From CAYLHS01 sp964383535 (GTDB lineage Bacteria > Actinomycetota > Acidimicrobiia > Spongiisociales > UBA4744): a stretch of 61,500 bases of DNA. Position 1 is the stretch's first letter, and each line of letters begins with the position of its first letter. The stretch is from assembly GCA_964383535.1 (NCBI GenBank), contig CAYLHS010000003.1, positions 1 through 61,500 on the forward strand, given 5' to 3'. Of the stretch, positions 50,794 to 58,618 are shown piece by piece. Made by a program: the position numbers and the translations under genes. Below the pieces are notes generated by a model, which worked only from the letters and a program-made list of their open reading frames with translations, did no database searches and was not told the DNA's origin.

Positions 50794-51801
50794 TCAGAGT
50801 TTCCAGTATCGAGCGTGCGCTTCGATGAGCAGATCCAGAATCCGCCACGCCCCTTTGGGAGAAGTCCCCGGCACCTGCGTGGGTTCCTCGCCGCCGATCC
50901 CGGCAAGCGTCGCCGTGATGGACCGCTCCATCGCTCCCAGGTTGTAGCCGCCCTCCAGGAACAGGATCAGGTGGTGATCAGGTGCGGCCGCCCGCACCGC
51001 AGCCCCCATCATCTGATAGTCGGTCTCCACAAGCGATGCGTCCGCCAACGGATCCTTGGCGTGCCCATCGTATCCGGCGCTCACCAGCACCCAGTCGGGG
51101 TCGAACTGCGAGAGGATCGGACTGACGGCCCGGTCGAATGCCTCCACATAGACGTCGCCGGCCGTGTGCACGGGGACGGACAGATTCACCGTGAGGCCCG
51201 CACCGGGCCCTACGCCGACCTCCTCCACCCACCCCGACCCTGGGTAGAAGGGAAACTGATGCAGCGACACGTACAGGACGTCGGCATCCATCAGGAACGT
51301 GTCCTGTGTCGCATTCCCATGATGGACGTCCCAGTCCACGATTGCGACCCTCGCGCCCTCGTCGGCGAGCAGGCGGGCCGTGATCGCGATGTTGTTGAAC
51401 AGACAGAATCCCATCGCCCGATCTGCCAGCGCGTGATGGCCGGGAGGCCGGATGGCCAGAAAGGCCACATCGGCGCGCCCTTCTCTCAGATGCTCGACAG
51501 CCGCTATCCCTGCACCGGCGGCACGGAGCGCTGCCTCCCAGCTTCCCGGACCTGCAGGCGTGTCAGGATCGAGATCGACACGGCGGTCCCTCACCCGCCG
51601 CTTGACCATTTCGACGTAGTCGGGCTGGTGCACGGTCATCAAGAACGTCGGGTCGATCATCGGCGCCTCGACGTCGACCACGTCACCCTTCGCAGCTCGC
51701 ACACCTCTGATCGCAGCCCCCAACCGCTCGGAGCGCTCAGGATGCCAAGGACCGGTGTCGTGATGGAGCATCGCCTCATGAGTGACCAGCAGCACGCGCA
51801 T
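50794..51801 (-). CDS. Histone deacetylase / AcuC-family deacetylase
   Basis: This 335-residue zinc hydrolase has RPPGHHALADRAMGFCLFNN near residue 122 (charge-relay His pair), VAIVDWDVHHGNATQDTFL near residue 154 (zinc Asp and His), SAGYDGHAKDPLA near residue 243 (zinc Asp), and LFLEGGYNLGAM near residue 290. Bacterial members deacetylate acetyl-CoA synthetase, polyamines or other amines; which applies is unknown. The ATG at 51801 begins MRVLLVTHEAMLHHDTGPWH. It is divergent from the GNAT gene, an acetyl/deacetyl pairing that may be functional. Confidence 0.9.
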   Translation of the reverse strand: MRVLLVTHEAMLHHDTGPWHPERSERLGAAIRGVRAAKGDVVDVEAPMIDPTFLMTVHQPDYVEMVKRRVRDRRVDLDPDTPAGPGSWEAALRAAGAGIAAVEHLREGRADVAFLAIRPPGHHALADRAMGFCLFNNIAITARLLADEGARVAIVDWDVHHGNATQDTFLMDADVLYVSLHQFPFYPGSGWVEEVGVGPGAGLTVNLSVPVHTAGDVYVEAFDRAVSPILSQFDPDWVLVSAGYDGHAKDPLADASLVETDYQMMGAAVRAAAPDHHLILFLEGGYNLGAMERSITATLAGIGGEEPTQVPGTSPKGAWRILDLLIEAHARYWKL

Positions 51802-51835
51802 GTCTCTACTTTGGCAGACGGGATAGAGGCCAGGG

Positions 51836-51841
51836 TACGAT
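51836..51841 (+). promoter_or_regulatory. Putative -10 box (TACGAT) for the GNAT gene at 51848
   Basis: TACGAT is six bases before the GTG at 51848 and fits the leaderless pattern seen elsewhere in the window. Confidence 0.45.
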
Positions 51842-51847
51842 TGGGCG

Positions 51848-52573
51848 GTGGCGAGGGGGACCGTTGTGCGATACACAGGCGACTGGCCAGGCACGGTCGT
51901 GCTCCGGCACGGGCTTTCGAAGGCGGTGGCTCGGCCGTGGAACGCAGACGTCTCCGACGCGCACCTCACGATGGTTCGTGGTTCCTCAGCGTTCTTGGAG
52001 ATGTGTGTCTTCGAGTTGCTGGACCTTGGTGCCCCGTCTGTGATGTCGCCTCCACTCCCCTCTTCATCGGTGCGGCTGTGGAGTGCCGCAGGCTTCGAGA
52101 CGTTCGAGTGGCTCGATGTGTTCGCTCGAGATCTCGGCCTCGATGTTCCTGACCCAGACATGCCCGTAGACACAGAGTGGCAGGTCGACTGGGCAGAGGT
52201 TCAGGCGGTCGACAGCCAGGCATTCGACCCCTTTTGGCGTCTCGACAGTCGTGGATTGAGTGAAGCGACGACGGCAACTCCCTCGTCGGTCGTACTGACC
52301 GTTCGCGATGACGATCTGCTCGGCTTCTCCATCGTCGGTGCAGGTGCGAGTACCGGCTACCTACAGCGAATCGCAGTGGCGCCGAGCGCGCAAGGTCGGG
52401 GTATCGGGCGAGCACTGGTCCGAGCCTCAATTCGGTGGGGCCGGCGTCAGGGCGCCGGCCAGATGCTGCTCAATACGCTGGGCAACAACGACGTCGCGTC
52501 CAACCTCTATCTCACCGAGGGATTCGCCCACCTCGATGAGCGGCTCGCCATACTGCGCAGCAGCGGCACATGA
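51848..52573 (+). CDS. GNAT family N-acetyltransferase
   Basis: This 241-residue protein has a divergent N-terminal half (residues 1-115). A C-terminal GNAT fold follows, with LQRIAVAPSAQGRGIGRALV near residue 182 (acetyl-CoA loop QGRGIG) and LLNTLGNNDVASNLYLTEGF near residue 212. The substrate is unknown; RimI-like protein acetylation is possible from the C-terminal motif. It ends 38 bases before the pseudokinase coding region and occupies the place where a MurJ flippase gene is expected. Confidence 0.85.
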   Translation: MARGTVVRYTGDWPGTVVLRHGLSKAVARPWNADVSDAHLTMVRGSSAFLEMCVFELLDLGAPSVMSPPLPSSSVRLWSAAGFETFEWLDVFARDLGLDVPDPDMPVDTEWQVDWAEVQAVDSQAFDPFWRLDSRGLSEATTATPSSVVLTVRDDDLLGFSIVGAGASTGYLQRIAVAPSAQGRGIGRALVRASIRWGRRQGAGQMLLNTLGNNDVASNLYLTEGFAHLDERLAILRSSGT

Positions 52574-52611
52574 CGCTTGTAGTGTTCTGAGATCCGTCGA
52601 GAGGAGGCGAC

Positions 52612-53904
52612 CTGCCGCCGCCCCTTCCAACCCGCTACCGCCTCGAACAACGGCTCGGTCGCGATGGCGACATCGAGCAGTGGCTCGCGACGGATACTTC
52701 GCTCGACCGGCCCGTGCTCATCCGGGTGCTGGGTCCAGAAACGGACGCCGATCGCCGCGTGCAGTTCCTCGACGCCATGCGGGCGGTCGCCAACGTATCC
52801 CATATCCACCTGGCGAGCGTCTACGCCGCCGCCGAGGTGCCGGACGGCGCCTACTCGGTGACAGAGTGGGCAGGCGGTGTCACGATGCAGGATCGGCTCG
52901 ACGCGGGTGAGCCGATGACGGCGACCGAGTTCATCACCAACGCAGCGGGTCTCGCAGGAGCGCTCGACGCCCTCCACGAGTCGTCGGTCCTTCACGGAGC
53001 GATCGATCCATCGGCGATCTTCTTCTCAGCCGCTCATCCCGCCAAACTCGGAAGCTTCGGGCGCAGACCCACAGCGACCACGTCACTCGAGGATGTTGCG
53101 GATCTCGCAGAGACGCTGGATGCTTGTCTCACGGGAAGAACGACGCTCTCGGCCCCACCGTCGCAGATCGTCGACGGTGTGTCGCCGGCCGTCGACAGGG
53201 CGTTGCTCGACGCACGAGCCGGCCTGCTCGACGCTCGAAGACTCGCCGCAGCTCTTCAGGGCGCTCCGAGCATCACCGAGTCGGAACCCCGCCAGGGCTG
53301 GTCCTGGAGATGGCTAACGCCTGCCATCATCCTGCTCCTGCTCGCCGGCGGCATCATCGCCCTCGGCGCCCTCCTGACGGCCGGCTCGGAGTCGCCTGCT
53401 CTCTTCCCGGCACGCCCGCCAACTTCCACGACCCTGCAAGTGCTGAATTCGACCTCCACGACAACGACGACGCAACCCTCAGACTTCTCCCTGCTCGATG
53501 TGCGGGTTTTCGACCCATACGGCGACGGTGCTGAACACGACAGCGACCTCCACTACCTCACCGACGGTGATCTCTCGACGCCTTGGCGGACGGAGCACTA
53601 TTCGGCGCCCCTTCCCCTGATCAAGAAGGGCGTCGGCCTTGTGTTCGCCGTCGCGGGTACTCCGAACACGTTCGAGGCTCGGGCCGTCTTGGACGGCACG
53701 ACGTACAGCCTGATGTGGTCTCCAGCGTTCCATCAAGACATCGAAGGCTGGACCCGAATCTCCGGAGGTACCGTCTCTGGAGGGAGCATCACACTCCAGC
53801 TGCCTGCACGAGACGGTGGCTACTGGCTCCTGTGGCTCACCGAACTCCCCCAACAGCAAGACAGCTACTACACATCCATCGGAGAGGTGCGCTTTGCCCA
53901 GTGA
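52612..53904 (+). CDS. MviN-type pseudokinase membrane protein lacking the MurJ domain, CTG start
   Basis: This 430-residue protein has a kinase-like domain at residues 8-220 (PTRYRLEQRLGRDGDIEQWL) whose key residues are lost: VLIRV replaces the ATP-binding VAIK Lys, HGAIDPSAIFF replaces HRDxKxxN, and LGSFG replaces DFG. One membrane segment (about 235-257) leads to an extracellular sugar-binding-like domain (290-430; DGDLSTPWRTEHYSAPLPLI, KKGVGLVF). This is the C-terminal architecture of M. tuberculosis MviN (Rv3910) without MurJ. No ATG/GTG/TTG occurs between the upstream TGA at 52588 and 52714; CTG at 52612 after GAGGAGG is the only start that keeps the domain whole. Confidence 0.82.
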   Translation: MPPPLPTRYRLEQRLGRDGDIEQWLATDTSLDRPVLIRVLGPETDADRRVQFLDAMRAVANVSHIHLASVYAAAEVPDGAYSVTEWAGGVTMQDRLDAGEPMTATEFITNAAGLAGALDALHESSVLHGAIDPSAIFFSAAHPAKLGSFGRRPTATTSLEDVADLAETLDACLTGRTTLSAPPSQIVDGVSPAVDRALLDARAGLLDARRLAAALQGAPSITESEPRQGWSWRWLTPAIILLLLAGGIIALGALLTAGSESPALFPARPPTSTTLQVLNSTSTTTTTQPSDFSLLDVRVFDPYGDGAEHDSDLHYLTDGDLSTPWRTEHYSAPLPLIKKGVGLVFAVAGTPNTFEARAVLDGTTYSLMWSPAFHQDIEGWTRISGGTVSGGSITLQLPARDGGYWLLWLTELPQQQDSYYTSIGEVRFAQ

Positions 53905-54463
53905 CGAAGAACTCCTCTCCGGTTTCCTCGAAGGCGATCATGCAGCATTCGACGAGTTGATGACACGCCATGAAGACCGGATCTTCGGACTCTGCCTTCG
54001 GATGCTCGGCAGTCGTGAGGATGCGCTCGATGCCACTCAGGACACATTCCTGACGGTCTACCGGAAAGGTCGCCAGTACTCCGGTCGGTCGAGATTCTCC
54101 ACGTGGCTCTACAGGGTGGCGATCAACACGTGCCACGATCACCTCAGGAAGCGCAAACGCCACCAAGCAGTCCCCATACCGGAGGGATCCGACGTGCCCG
54201 ATCCCTCCGTCGGCGACCAGTTCACTTCGGTGGAACTGCGCCCCGATATTCTCACCGCACTCTCGTCGATACCCGAGGAGTTCAGAAGCGCGGTCGTATT
54301 CGTCGACATCGATGGTCTCGCCCTGGATGAGGTTGCAGACATCATGGGGGTACCGGTCGGAACCGTGAAGTCGCGCACCTACCGTGGTCGACGCCTCCTC
54401 GCCGAATTCCTCGGGAACTTCCGGGGCGTGTCGGAGCATCAAAGGGATGAAGACCATGCATGA
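53894..54463 (+). CDS. sigM: ECF sigma factor (SigM-like)
   Basis: This 189-residue sigma-70 family protein has region 2 near residues 10-85 (FDELMTRHEDRIFGLCLRML, then ALDATQDTFLTVYRKG and FSTWLYRVAINTCHDHLRKR) and region 4 near residues 125-175 (LDEVADIMGVPVGTVKSRTY). The TTG start overlaps the pseudokinase stop and is served by GGAGAGG at 53881-53887 inside that gene. With its anti-sigma gene and trxB-trxA it matches the Rv3911 locus, where SigM responds to oxidative stress and controls surface genes. Confidence 0.92.
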   Translation: MPSDEELLSGFLEGDHAAFDELMTRHEDRIFGLCLRMLGSREDALDATQDTFLTVYRKGRQYSGRSRFSTWLYRVAINTCHDHLRKRKRHQAVPIPEGSDVPDPSVGDQFTSVELRPDILTALSSIPEEFRSAVVFVDIDGLALDEVADIMGVPVGTVKSRTYRGRRLLAEFLGNFRGVSEHQRDEDHA

Positions 54464-55157
54464 CCATGACATCGACCGCATCGCCGCCGTGGCAGAAGAC
54501 CGCCTGTCGGGACAGGATCTCGCCGCTGCCCGAGTGGAGATCGACGCATGTGAGGAGTGCAGTCGCGAGCTGGAGGCACAGCGGACGGCGATCGCCTTCC
54601 TCGGGCAGGCTCAACCGGCCACCCTGACGTCCATCGAGCGTGCGCGGCTTCACCGGGCGATCCGTCCTGCCCCCACCCGGTCGCGGTGGGTGCGACTCGT
54701 GCCGGTCTTCGCGGCGGCCGCCGCCCTCGTCGTGGTTGCCGGCGTACTGCTGCCCAGGGGGACCGGCACTCCGGAAACGTTCCTGAACGCGGGCAAGGGC
54801 TTGGAGTACTCTCAGGAGTCCGATTCGGCCGGGGCTGCCCCACGAGCACCCGTCATGGGCTCTTCAACCACGGCCGCACGCGCGACCACCACGATGCCTG
54901 CGTCCGACGCGATGCTGGCCTCACCAACCCCGCTCTTCGCCACAGAAGCGGACGAGCTCAGAAAGAACCCACCCGCCGAGACAACCACCCTCTGCCAGGA
55001 CGAGGCTCGCGACCGCATGGACGAGGAACCGATCGCTGCACGTGAGATCGACTACAGCGGCACTCCGGCCGTCTTGTATGTGTACCCAAAGACGGCGCTC
55101 ATCTTCGAACAAGCAACCTGTGACTTCCTCGAGGAGATTCCCGCGGACAATCCCTGA
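54456..55157 (+). CDS. Anti-sigma factor, membrane-anchored
   Basis: This protein of about 233 residues has DACEECSRELEAQ near residues 31-43, a zinc-finger-like Cys-x2-Cys core, but the His usual four positions before the first Cys is missing (EIDAC). One membrane helix lies at residues 78-100 (VPVFAAAAALVVVAGVLL). A Thr/Ser/Ala-rich extracytoplasmic part follows, with a terminal LYVYPKTALIFEQATCDFLE. It should hold SigM inactive at the membrane, like RsmA (Rv3912). ATG 54456 follows AAAGGG; an ATG three codons earlier is also possible. It overlaps sigM. Confidence 0.83.
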   Translation: MHDHDIDRIAAVAEDRLSGQDLAAARVEIDACEECSRELEAQRTAIAFLGQAQPATLTSIERARLHRAIRPAPTRSRWVRLVPVFAAAAALVVVAGVLLPRGTGTPETFLNAGKGLEYSQESDSAGAAPRAPVMGSSTTAARATTTMPASDAMLASPTPLFATEADELRKNPPAETTTLCQDEARDRMDEEPIAAREIDYSGTPAVLYVYPKTALIFEQATCDFLEEIPADNP

Positions 55158-55184
55158 GTCTTGTTCGCTATCCTCAGGAACTCA

Positions 55185-55469
55185 ATGGACGACATGCCTA
55201 CACGCTTCGCGGATTTCCTTGAGAACATCGCTACCAAGATCCGCTCGCTCACAATCGATCGCTTCGCCCGCGGGATGCGCCTTGCGCTCGCCGGGACCGT
55301 GGCAGCAACGCTTGCCCTGATCGCTCTCATCTTCCTGATCGTCTCGGTGTTCAGAGCCGTCTCGGTTCCCCTGACCGTGGAGGGCGCGTACGCGGCGTTC
55401 GGGGGACTATTCATCCTTGCCGGCGTGTTGGTCTGGTTGAAGCGGAAGCCCAAGGACGGCAATGACTGA
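55185..55469 (+). CDS. Small two-helix membrane protein
   Basis: This 94-residue protein begins MDDMPTRFADFLENIATKIRS, has hydrophobic segments at residues about 33-58 and 68-85, and ends KRKPKDGND. The family is not recognised. It lies between the anti-sigma gene and trxB, overlaps the trxB start by eight bases, and follows a TATCCT box at 55168, so it may have a local promoter as well as operon transcription. Confidence 0.7.
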   Translation: MDDMPTRFADFLENIATKIRSLTIDRFARGMRLALAGTVAATLALIALIFLIVSVFRAVSVPLTVEGAYAAFGGLFILAGVLVWLKRKPKDGND

Positions 55470-56382
55470 AGACATCATCATCATCGGATCGGGCCCTGCC
55501 GGTCTGACTGCGGCGCTGTATGCCGCGCGTGGTGGCAACGATCCTCTCGTTCTGGAGGGAAGCCAGGCAGGCGGGCAGCTCATGCTCACCACCGAGGTCG
55601 AGAACTTCCCCGGGTTCCCGGACGGGCTTCTCGGTCCCGAACTCATGGACCGGATGCGCAAGCAGGCCGAGCGCTTCGGCGCTCGGATGCTCACTGTTGA
55701 TGTTTCAAAGGTCGAGCTGGACGCACACCCGTTCACGGTGTGGACGGGAGCAGATTCCTACACCGCCCGCTCAATCATCATCTCCACGGGTGCCTCCGCT
55801 ATGTGGCTCGGCATCCCTGGCGAGGAACGCCTTCGGGGCCGGGGTGTCTCGTCGTGCGCGACCTGCGACGGCTTCTTCTTTCGCAATCAGGAGATCGTCG
55901 TCGTTGGCGGCGGTGATACGGCAATGGAAGAGGCTCTCTTCCTCACCAGGTTCGCGTCGAAGGTGCACATCGTCCATCGCCGGGACGAGTTCAGGGCGTC
56001 GGCGATCATGGCCAAGCGTGCTGTCGAGCACCCAAACATCAACGTCATCTGGGACACCGTCCTCGAGGAGGTCCTCGGCGGCGACGAGGTCACGGCCGTC
56101 CGCATGCGCAACGTCAAGACGAACGAGGTATCCGAGATGCCGATCGGTGGCGTCTTCGTCGCTATCGGGCACAAGCCCAACACCGAGCTCTTTGCAGGAT
56201 CGCTCGACATGAATGACGTCGGTTACCTGATCTTGGAAGATGGGTCGACCGCTGCATCGATCGACGGTGTGTTCGCTGCCGGCGACGTCGCCGATCCCGT
56301 GTACCGACAGGCCATCACCGCCGCGGGCACAGGCGCCCGTGCCGCGATCGATGCTCGCCGGTGGCTGGAAACACACGAGTAG
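55462..56382 (+). CDS. trxB: Thioredoxin reductase
   Basis: This 306-residue FAD enzyme has the FAD motif IIIGSGPAGLTAALYAARGG at the N-terminus, the redox-active CATCDGFF near residue 133, the NADPH motif VVVGGGDTAMEEALFLT near residue 150, and the C-terminal FAD segment VFAAGDVADPVYRQAITAAG near residue 270. It uses NADPH to reduce the thioredoxin encoded next to it. AAGGACGG precedes the ATG. Confidence 0.96.
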   Translation: MTEDIIIIGSGPAGLTAALYAARGGNDPLVLEGSQAGGQLMLTTEVENFPGFPDGLLGPELMDRMRKQAERFGARMLTVDVSKVELDAHPFTVWTGADSYTARSIIISTGASAMWLGIPGEERLRGRGVSSCATCDGFFFRNQEIVVVGGGDTAMEEALFLTRFASKVHIVHRRDEFRASAIMAKRAVEHPNINVIWDTVLEEVLGGDEVTAVRMRNVKTNEVSEMPIGGVFVAIGHKPNTELFAGSLDMNDVGYLILEDGSTAASIDGVFAAGDVADPVYRQAITAAGTGARAAIDARRWLETHE

Positions 56383-56393
56383 GAGGCAGGCAG

Positions 56394-56711
56394 TTGGCCA
56401 ACATCACCGTCACCACCGACAACTTCGCCGAGGTCACAAACGGCGACGTCCCTATCCTCGTCGACTTCTGGGCCGAGTGGTGCGGGCCATGTCGCATGGT
56501 CGCTCCGATTCTCGATGACATCGCGAGTGAGCATCCCGACAAGATCCGAATCGGCAAGCTCAACGTCGACGAGCAACCGGCGCTTGCGGCGCAGCACGAC
56601 GTCATGAGCATTCCGACGATGATCCTGTTCCACGAAGGCAAGGAGCAGCGACGAATCGTCGGCGCCCGCCCGAAGCACGCGATGGAAGCCGAGCTCTCCC
56701 AGTTTCTCTAG
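56394..56711 (+). CDS. trxA: Thioredoxin
   Basis: This 105-residue protein has the active site FWAEWCGPCRMVAPILDDIA near residue 25 and the cis-Pro loop SIPTMILFHEG near residue 70. The TTG at 56394 is fixed by AGGAGG seven bases upstream; it begins LANITVTTDNFAEV. It is the electron donor for reductive enzymes and is reduced by TrxB. It ends the plus-strand run that started with pcnA's neighbour genes and converges on parB. Confidence 0.96.
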   Translation: MANITVTTDNFAEVTNGDVPILVDFWAEWCGPCRMVAPILDDIASEHPDKIRIGKLNVDEQPALAAQHDVMSIPTMILFHEGKEQRRIVGARPKHAMEAELSQFL

Positions 56712-56737
56712 GCGAGCTTGGCCGGCAAGAAGGGTTC

Positions 56738-56930
56738 TCGCTCCTTGGTTCTCGGTGGGGTCTCGACCATCATCGCTTAGATTCCCTCCAGCCAGAGGCC
56801 ACCCAACCCCGGCCAGGGCCGCGTCCTGCATCGTCCGCTCCTTCATGGCCCGGGCCCCCGACCTCCAACCCCGCACCCGAGAACCGATCACGGAGGAGCC
56901 TCTCCTGCCGAGAACCGAGACCCAACAGGG
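56738..56930. repeat. Decayed inverted repeat region, family 2, second locus
   Basis: CTTGGTTCTCGGTGGGGTCT near 56743 is mirrored by CCGAGAACCGA near 56877 and again near 56911 (TGCCGAGAACCGAGACCCAA), so GGTTCTCGG arms face each other in the trxA/parB spacer. The 280-base spacer has no supported gene. Confidence 0.55.
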
Positions 56931-56991
56931 GGACGGCCTCGGTCGCTCGCTTTTCGTCAAGTGACAATAGTCACCGTGGCCCGGCAGTCCT

Positions 56992-57834
56992 CTACAGCAG
57001 CTCGTTGAAGATGCGCTCCAGATCGTCGAGCGAGGAGAACGCGATCGAGATCTTGCCCGAGTGCTTCGGCCCGTAGCGGATATGAACGTTCGTTTCCAAC
57101 GACTCCTGAAGTCGTTCTTCAAGTGCAATGATCGCAGCGGGCCGCGCCCCCGGTCGAGGACGCCCGGTCGATCGACCAACCCCACTTCGGGCTCGGGCCG
57201 CCTCCTCCACCTGACGAACGGACCATCCTTCCTCCGCAGCCTTCTTGGCGAGATGCTCTGCATAGGCCCTGTCTTCCACGCCGAGAAGCGCGCGGGCATG
57301 CCCTTCCCTGAGCGCCCCCCTCTCGAGGAGTCCCTGGATCGCTGCAGGCAGTTGCAGGAGTCGCAGCACATTCGTGACTGCTGATCTCGACTTGCCGACC
57401 CGAGCACCAATCTCCTCGTGCGTCAGGTTGAAGTCGTCCATCAATTGCTGGTAGGCCGCGGCCTCCTCGAGGACGCCGAGATCTTCACGCTGCAGATTCT
57501 CGATGAGCGCTTCCGTGAGGAGACGGTCGTCCTGACCTTCTCTGACGATCACCGGCACTTCGGAGAGTCCCACCATCCGCGCAGCGCGCAAACGCCGCTC
57601 GCCGGCGACGAGAACATAGGCGCCGTCCTCGGCTTCGTTCACGATTACGGGTTGCAGAAGCCCGACCTCTCGAATCGATGCCGCCAGCGATTCCAGCGAC
57701 TCCTCGTCGAAACGCTCTCGCGGTTGCCGAGGGTTCGGATGGATACGGTCGATCGCGACCAGCTGGAACGTTCGATCGGTCTTAGGAATCAGCGCGTCCA
57801 GGCCCCTTCCGAGGCCCGACTTCCTAGTTGACAT
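56992..57834 (-). CDS. parB: Chromosome partitioning protein ParB
   Basis: This 280-residue protein has a CTP-binding N-domain (ISREVGLLQPVIV type: AASIREVGLLQPVIVNEAED near residue 51; VAGERRLRAARMVGL near residue 75), a helix-turn-helix (LTHEEIGARVGKSRSAVTNV near residue 137) and a C-terminal dimer domain. It binds parS and spreads to help chromosome segregation. ATG 57834 follows GGAGGTGCGA and overlaps the parA stop. The parS site is 1.4 kb away at rsmG. Confidence 0.95.
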   Translation of the reverse strand: MSTRKSGLGRGLDALIPKTDRTFQLVAIDRIHPNPRQPRERFDEESLESLAASIREVGLLQPVIVNEAEDGAYVLVAGERRLRAARMVGLSEVPVIVREGQDDRLLTEALIENLQREDLGVLEEAAAYQQLMDDFNLTHEEIGARVGKSRSAVTNVLRLLQLPAAIQGLLERGALREGHARALLGVEDRAYAEHLAKKAAEEGWSVRQVEEAARARSGVGRSTGRPRPGARPAAIIALEERLQESLETNVHIRYGPKHSGKISIAFSSLDDLERIFNELL

Positions 57835-58618
57835 TCGCACCTCCATGCCGCTGAATGAACTCCCGGCCGAGCTGTCTGTATGCGATGGCACCTCGGCTCA
57901 TCGGATCGAACGCCTCGATCGGTTGCCCAAAGGACGGTGCTTCGGAGAGCCGTACCGAGCGCGGGATCACTGTTCGATAGGCGACGTCGCCGAAGAAGTC
58001 CCGTACCTGCGACACGACATCGGCGGCGAGATTCGTTCGTCCGTCGAACATCGTCAGCACGACTCCACCGATGCGCAGGCTGGGATTCAAGTTTCCGCTC
58101 ACCAGCTCGATGTTCTGCATCAGTTGGCTGAGACCCTCGAGCGCGTAGTACTCGCACTGGATGGGAATGAGCACCTCATCGGCAGCGGCGAGCGCATTTA
58201 CCGTCAGGAGACCGAGCGACGGGGGGCAGTCGATCAGCACGACGTCGTACTCGCCCCTCAGGTCGCCCAGCGCCTTCCTCAGCCGCATCTCCCGAGAGAA
58301 CATCGATACCAGCTCGATCTCAGCGCCGGCGAGGTCGATGGTCGCCGGCACCAGGAACAGGTCCCGAAAGCTCGTTGCCTCGACTGCGTCCTCGATTGGC
58401 GTGTCCCCGAGGAGGACATCGTAGATCGATACTGCGACTCCCCCTCGGTCGATACCAAACCCCGACGTCGCGTTTCCTTGCGGATCGAGGTCCACGACGA
58501 GTGTACGTTTTCCCTGGTAGGAGAGCGTCGCGGCGAGGTTGATGGCCGTTGTCGACTTGCCGACTCCGCCCTTCTGATTGGTCACCGCGACGATGACGGT
58601 GTGTCGATCAGTGTCCAC
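57824..58618 (-). CDS. parA: Chromosome partitioning ATPase ParA
   Basis: This 264-residue Walker-type ATPase has VAVTNQKGGVGKSTTAINLA near residue 10 (deviant Walker A), VVDLDPQGNATSGFG near residue 42, and VVLIDCPPSLGLLTVNALAA near residue 118. The GTG at 58618 gives the family N-terminus; TATCAT lies eight bases upstream, inside rsmG, as a possible internal promoter. ParA moves ParB-bound origins to the new cell pole. Confidence 0.95.
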   Translation of the reverse strand: MDTDRHTVIVAVTNQKGGVGKSTTAINLAATLSYQGKRTLVVDLDPQGNATSGFGIDRGGVAVSIYDVLLGDTPIEDAVEATSFRDLFLVPATIDLAGAEIELVSMFSREMRLRKALGDLRGEYDVVLIDCPPSLGLLTVNALAAADEVLIPIQCEYYALEGLSQLMQNIELVSGNLNPSLRIGGVVLTMFDGRTNLAADVVSQVRDFFGDVAYRTVIPRSVRLSEAPSFGQPIEAFDPMSRGAIAYRQLGREFIQRHGGANVN

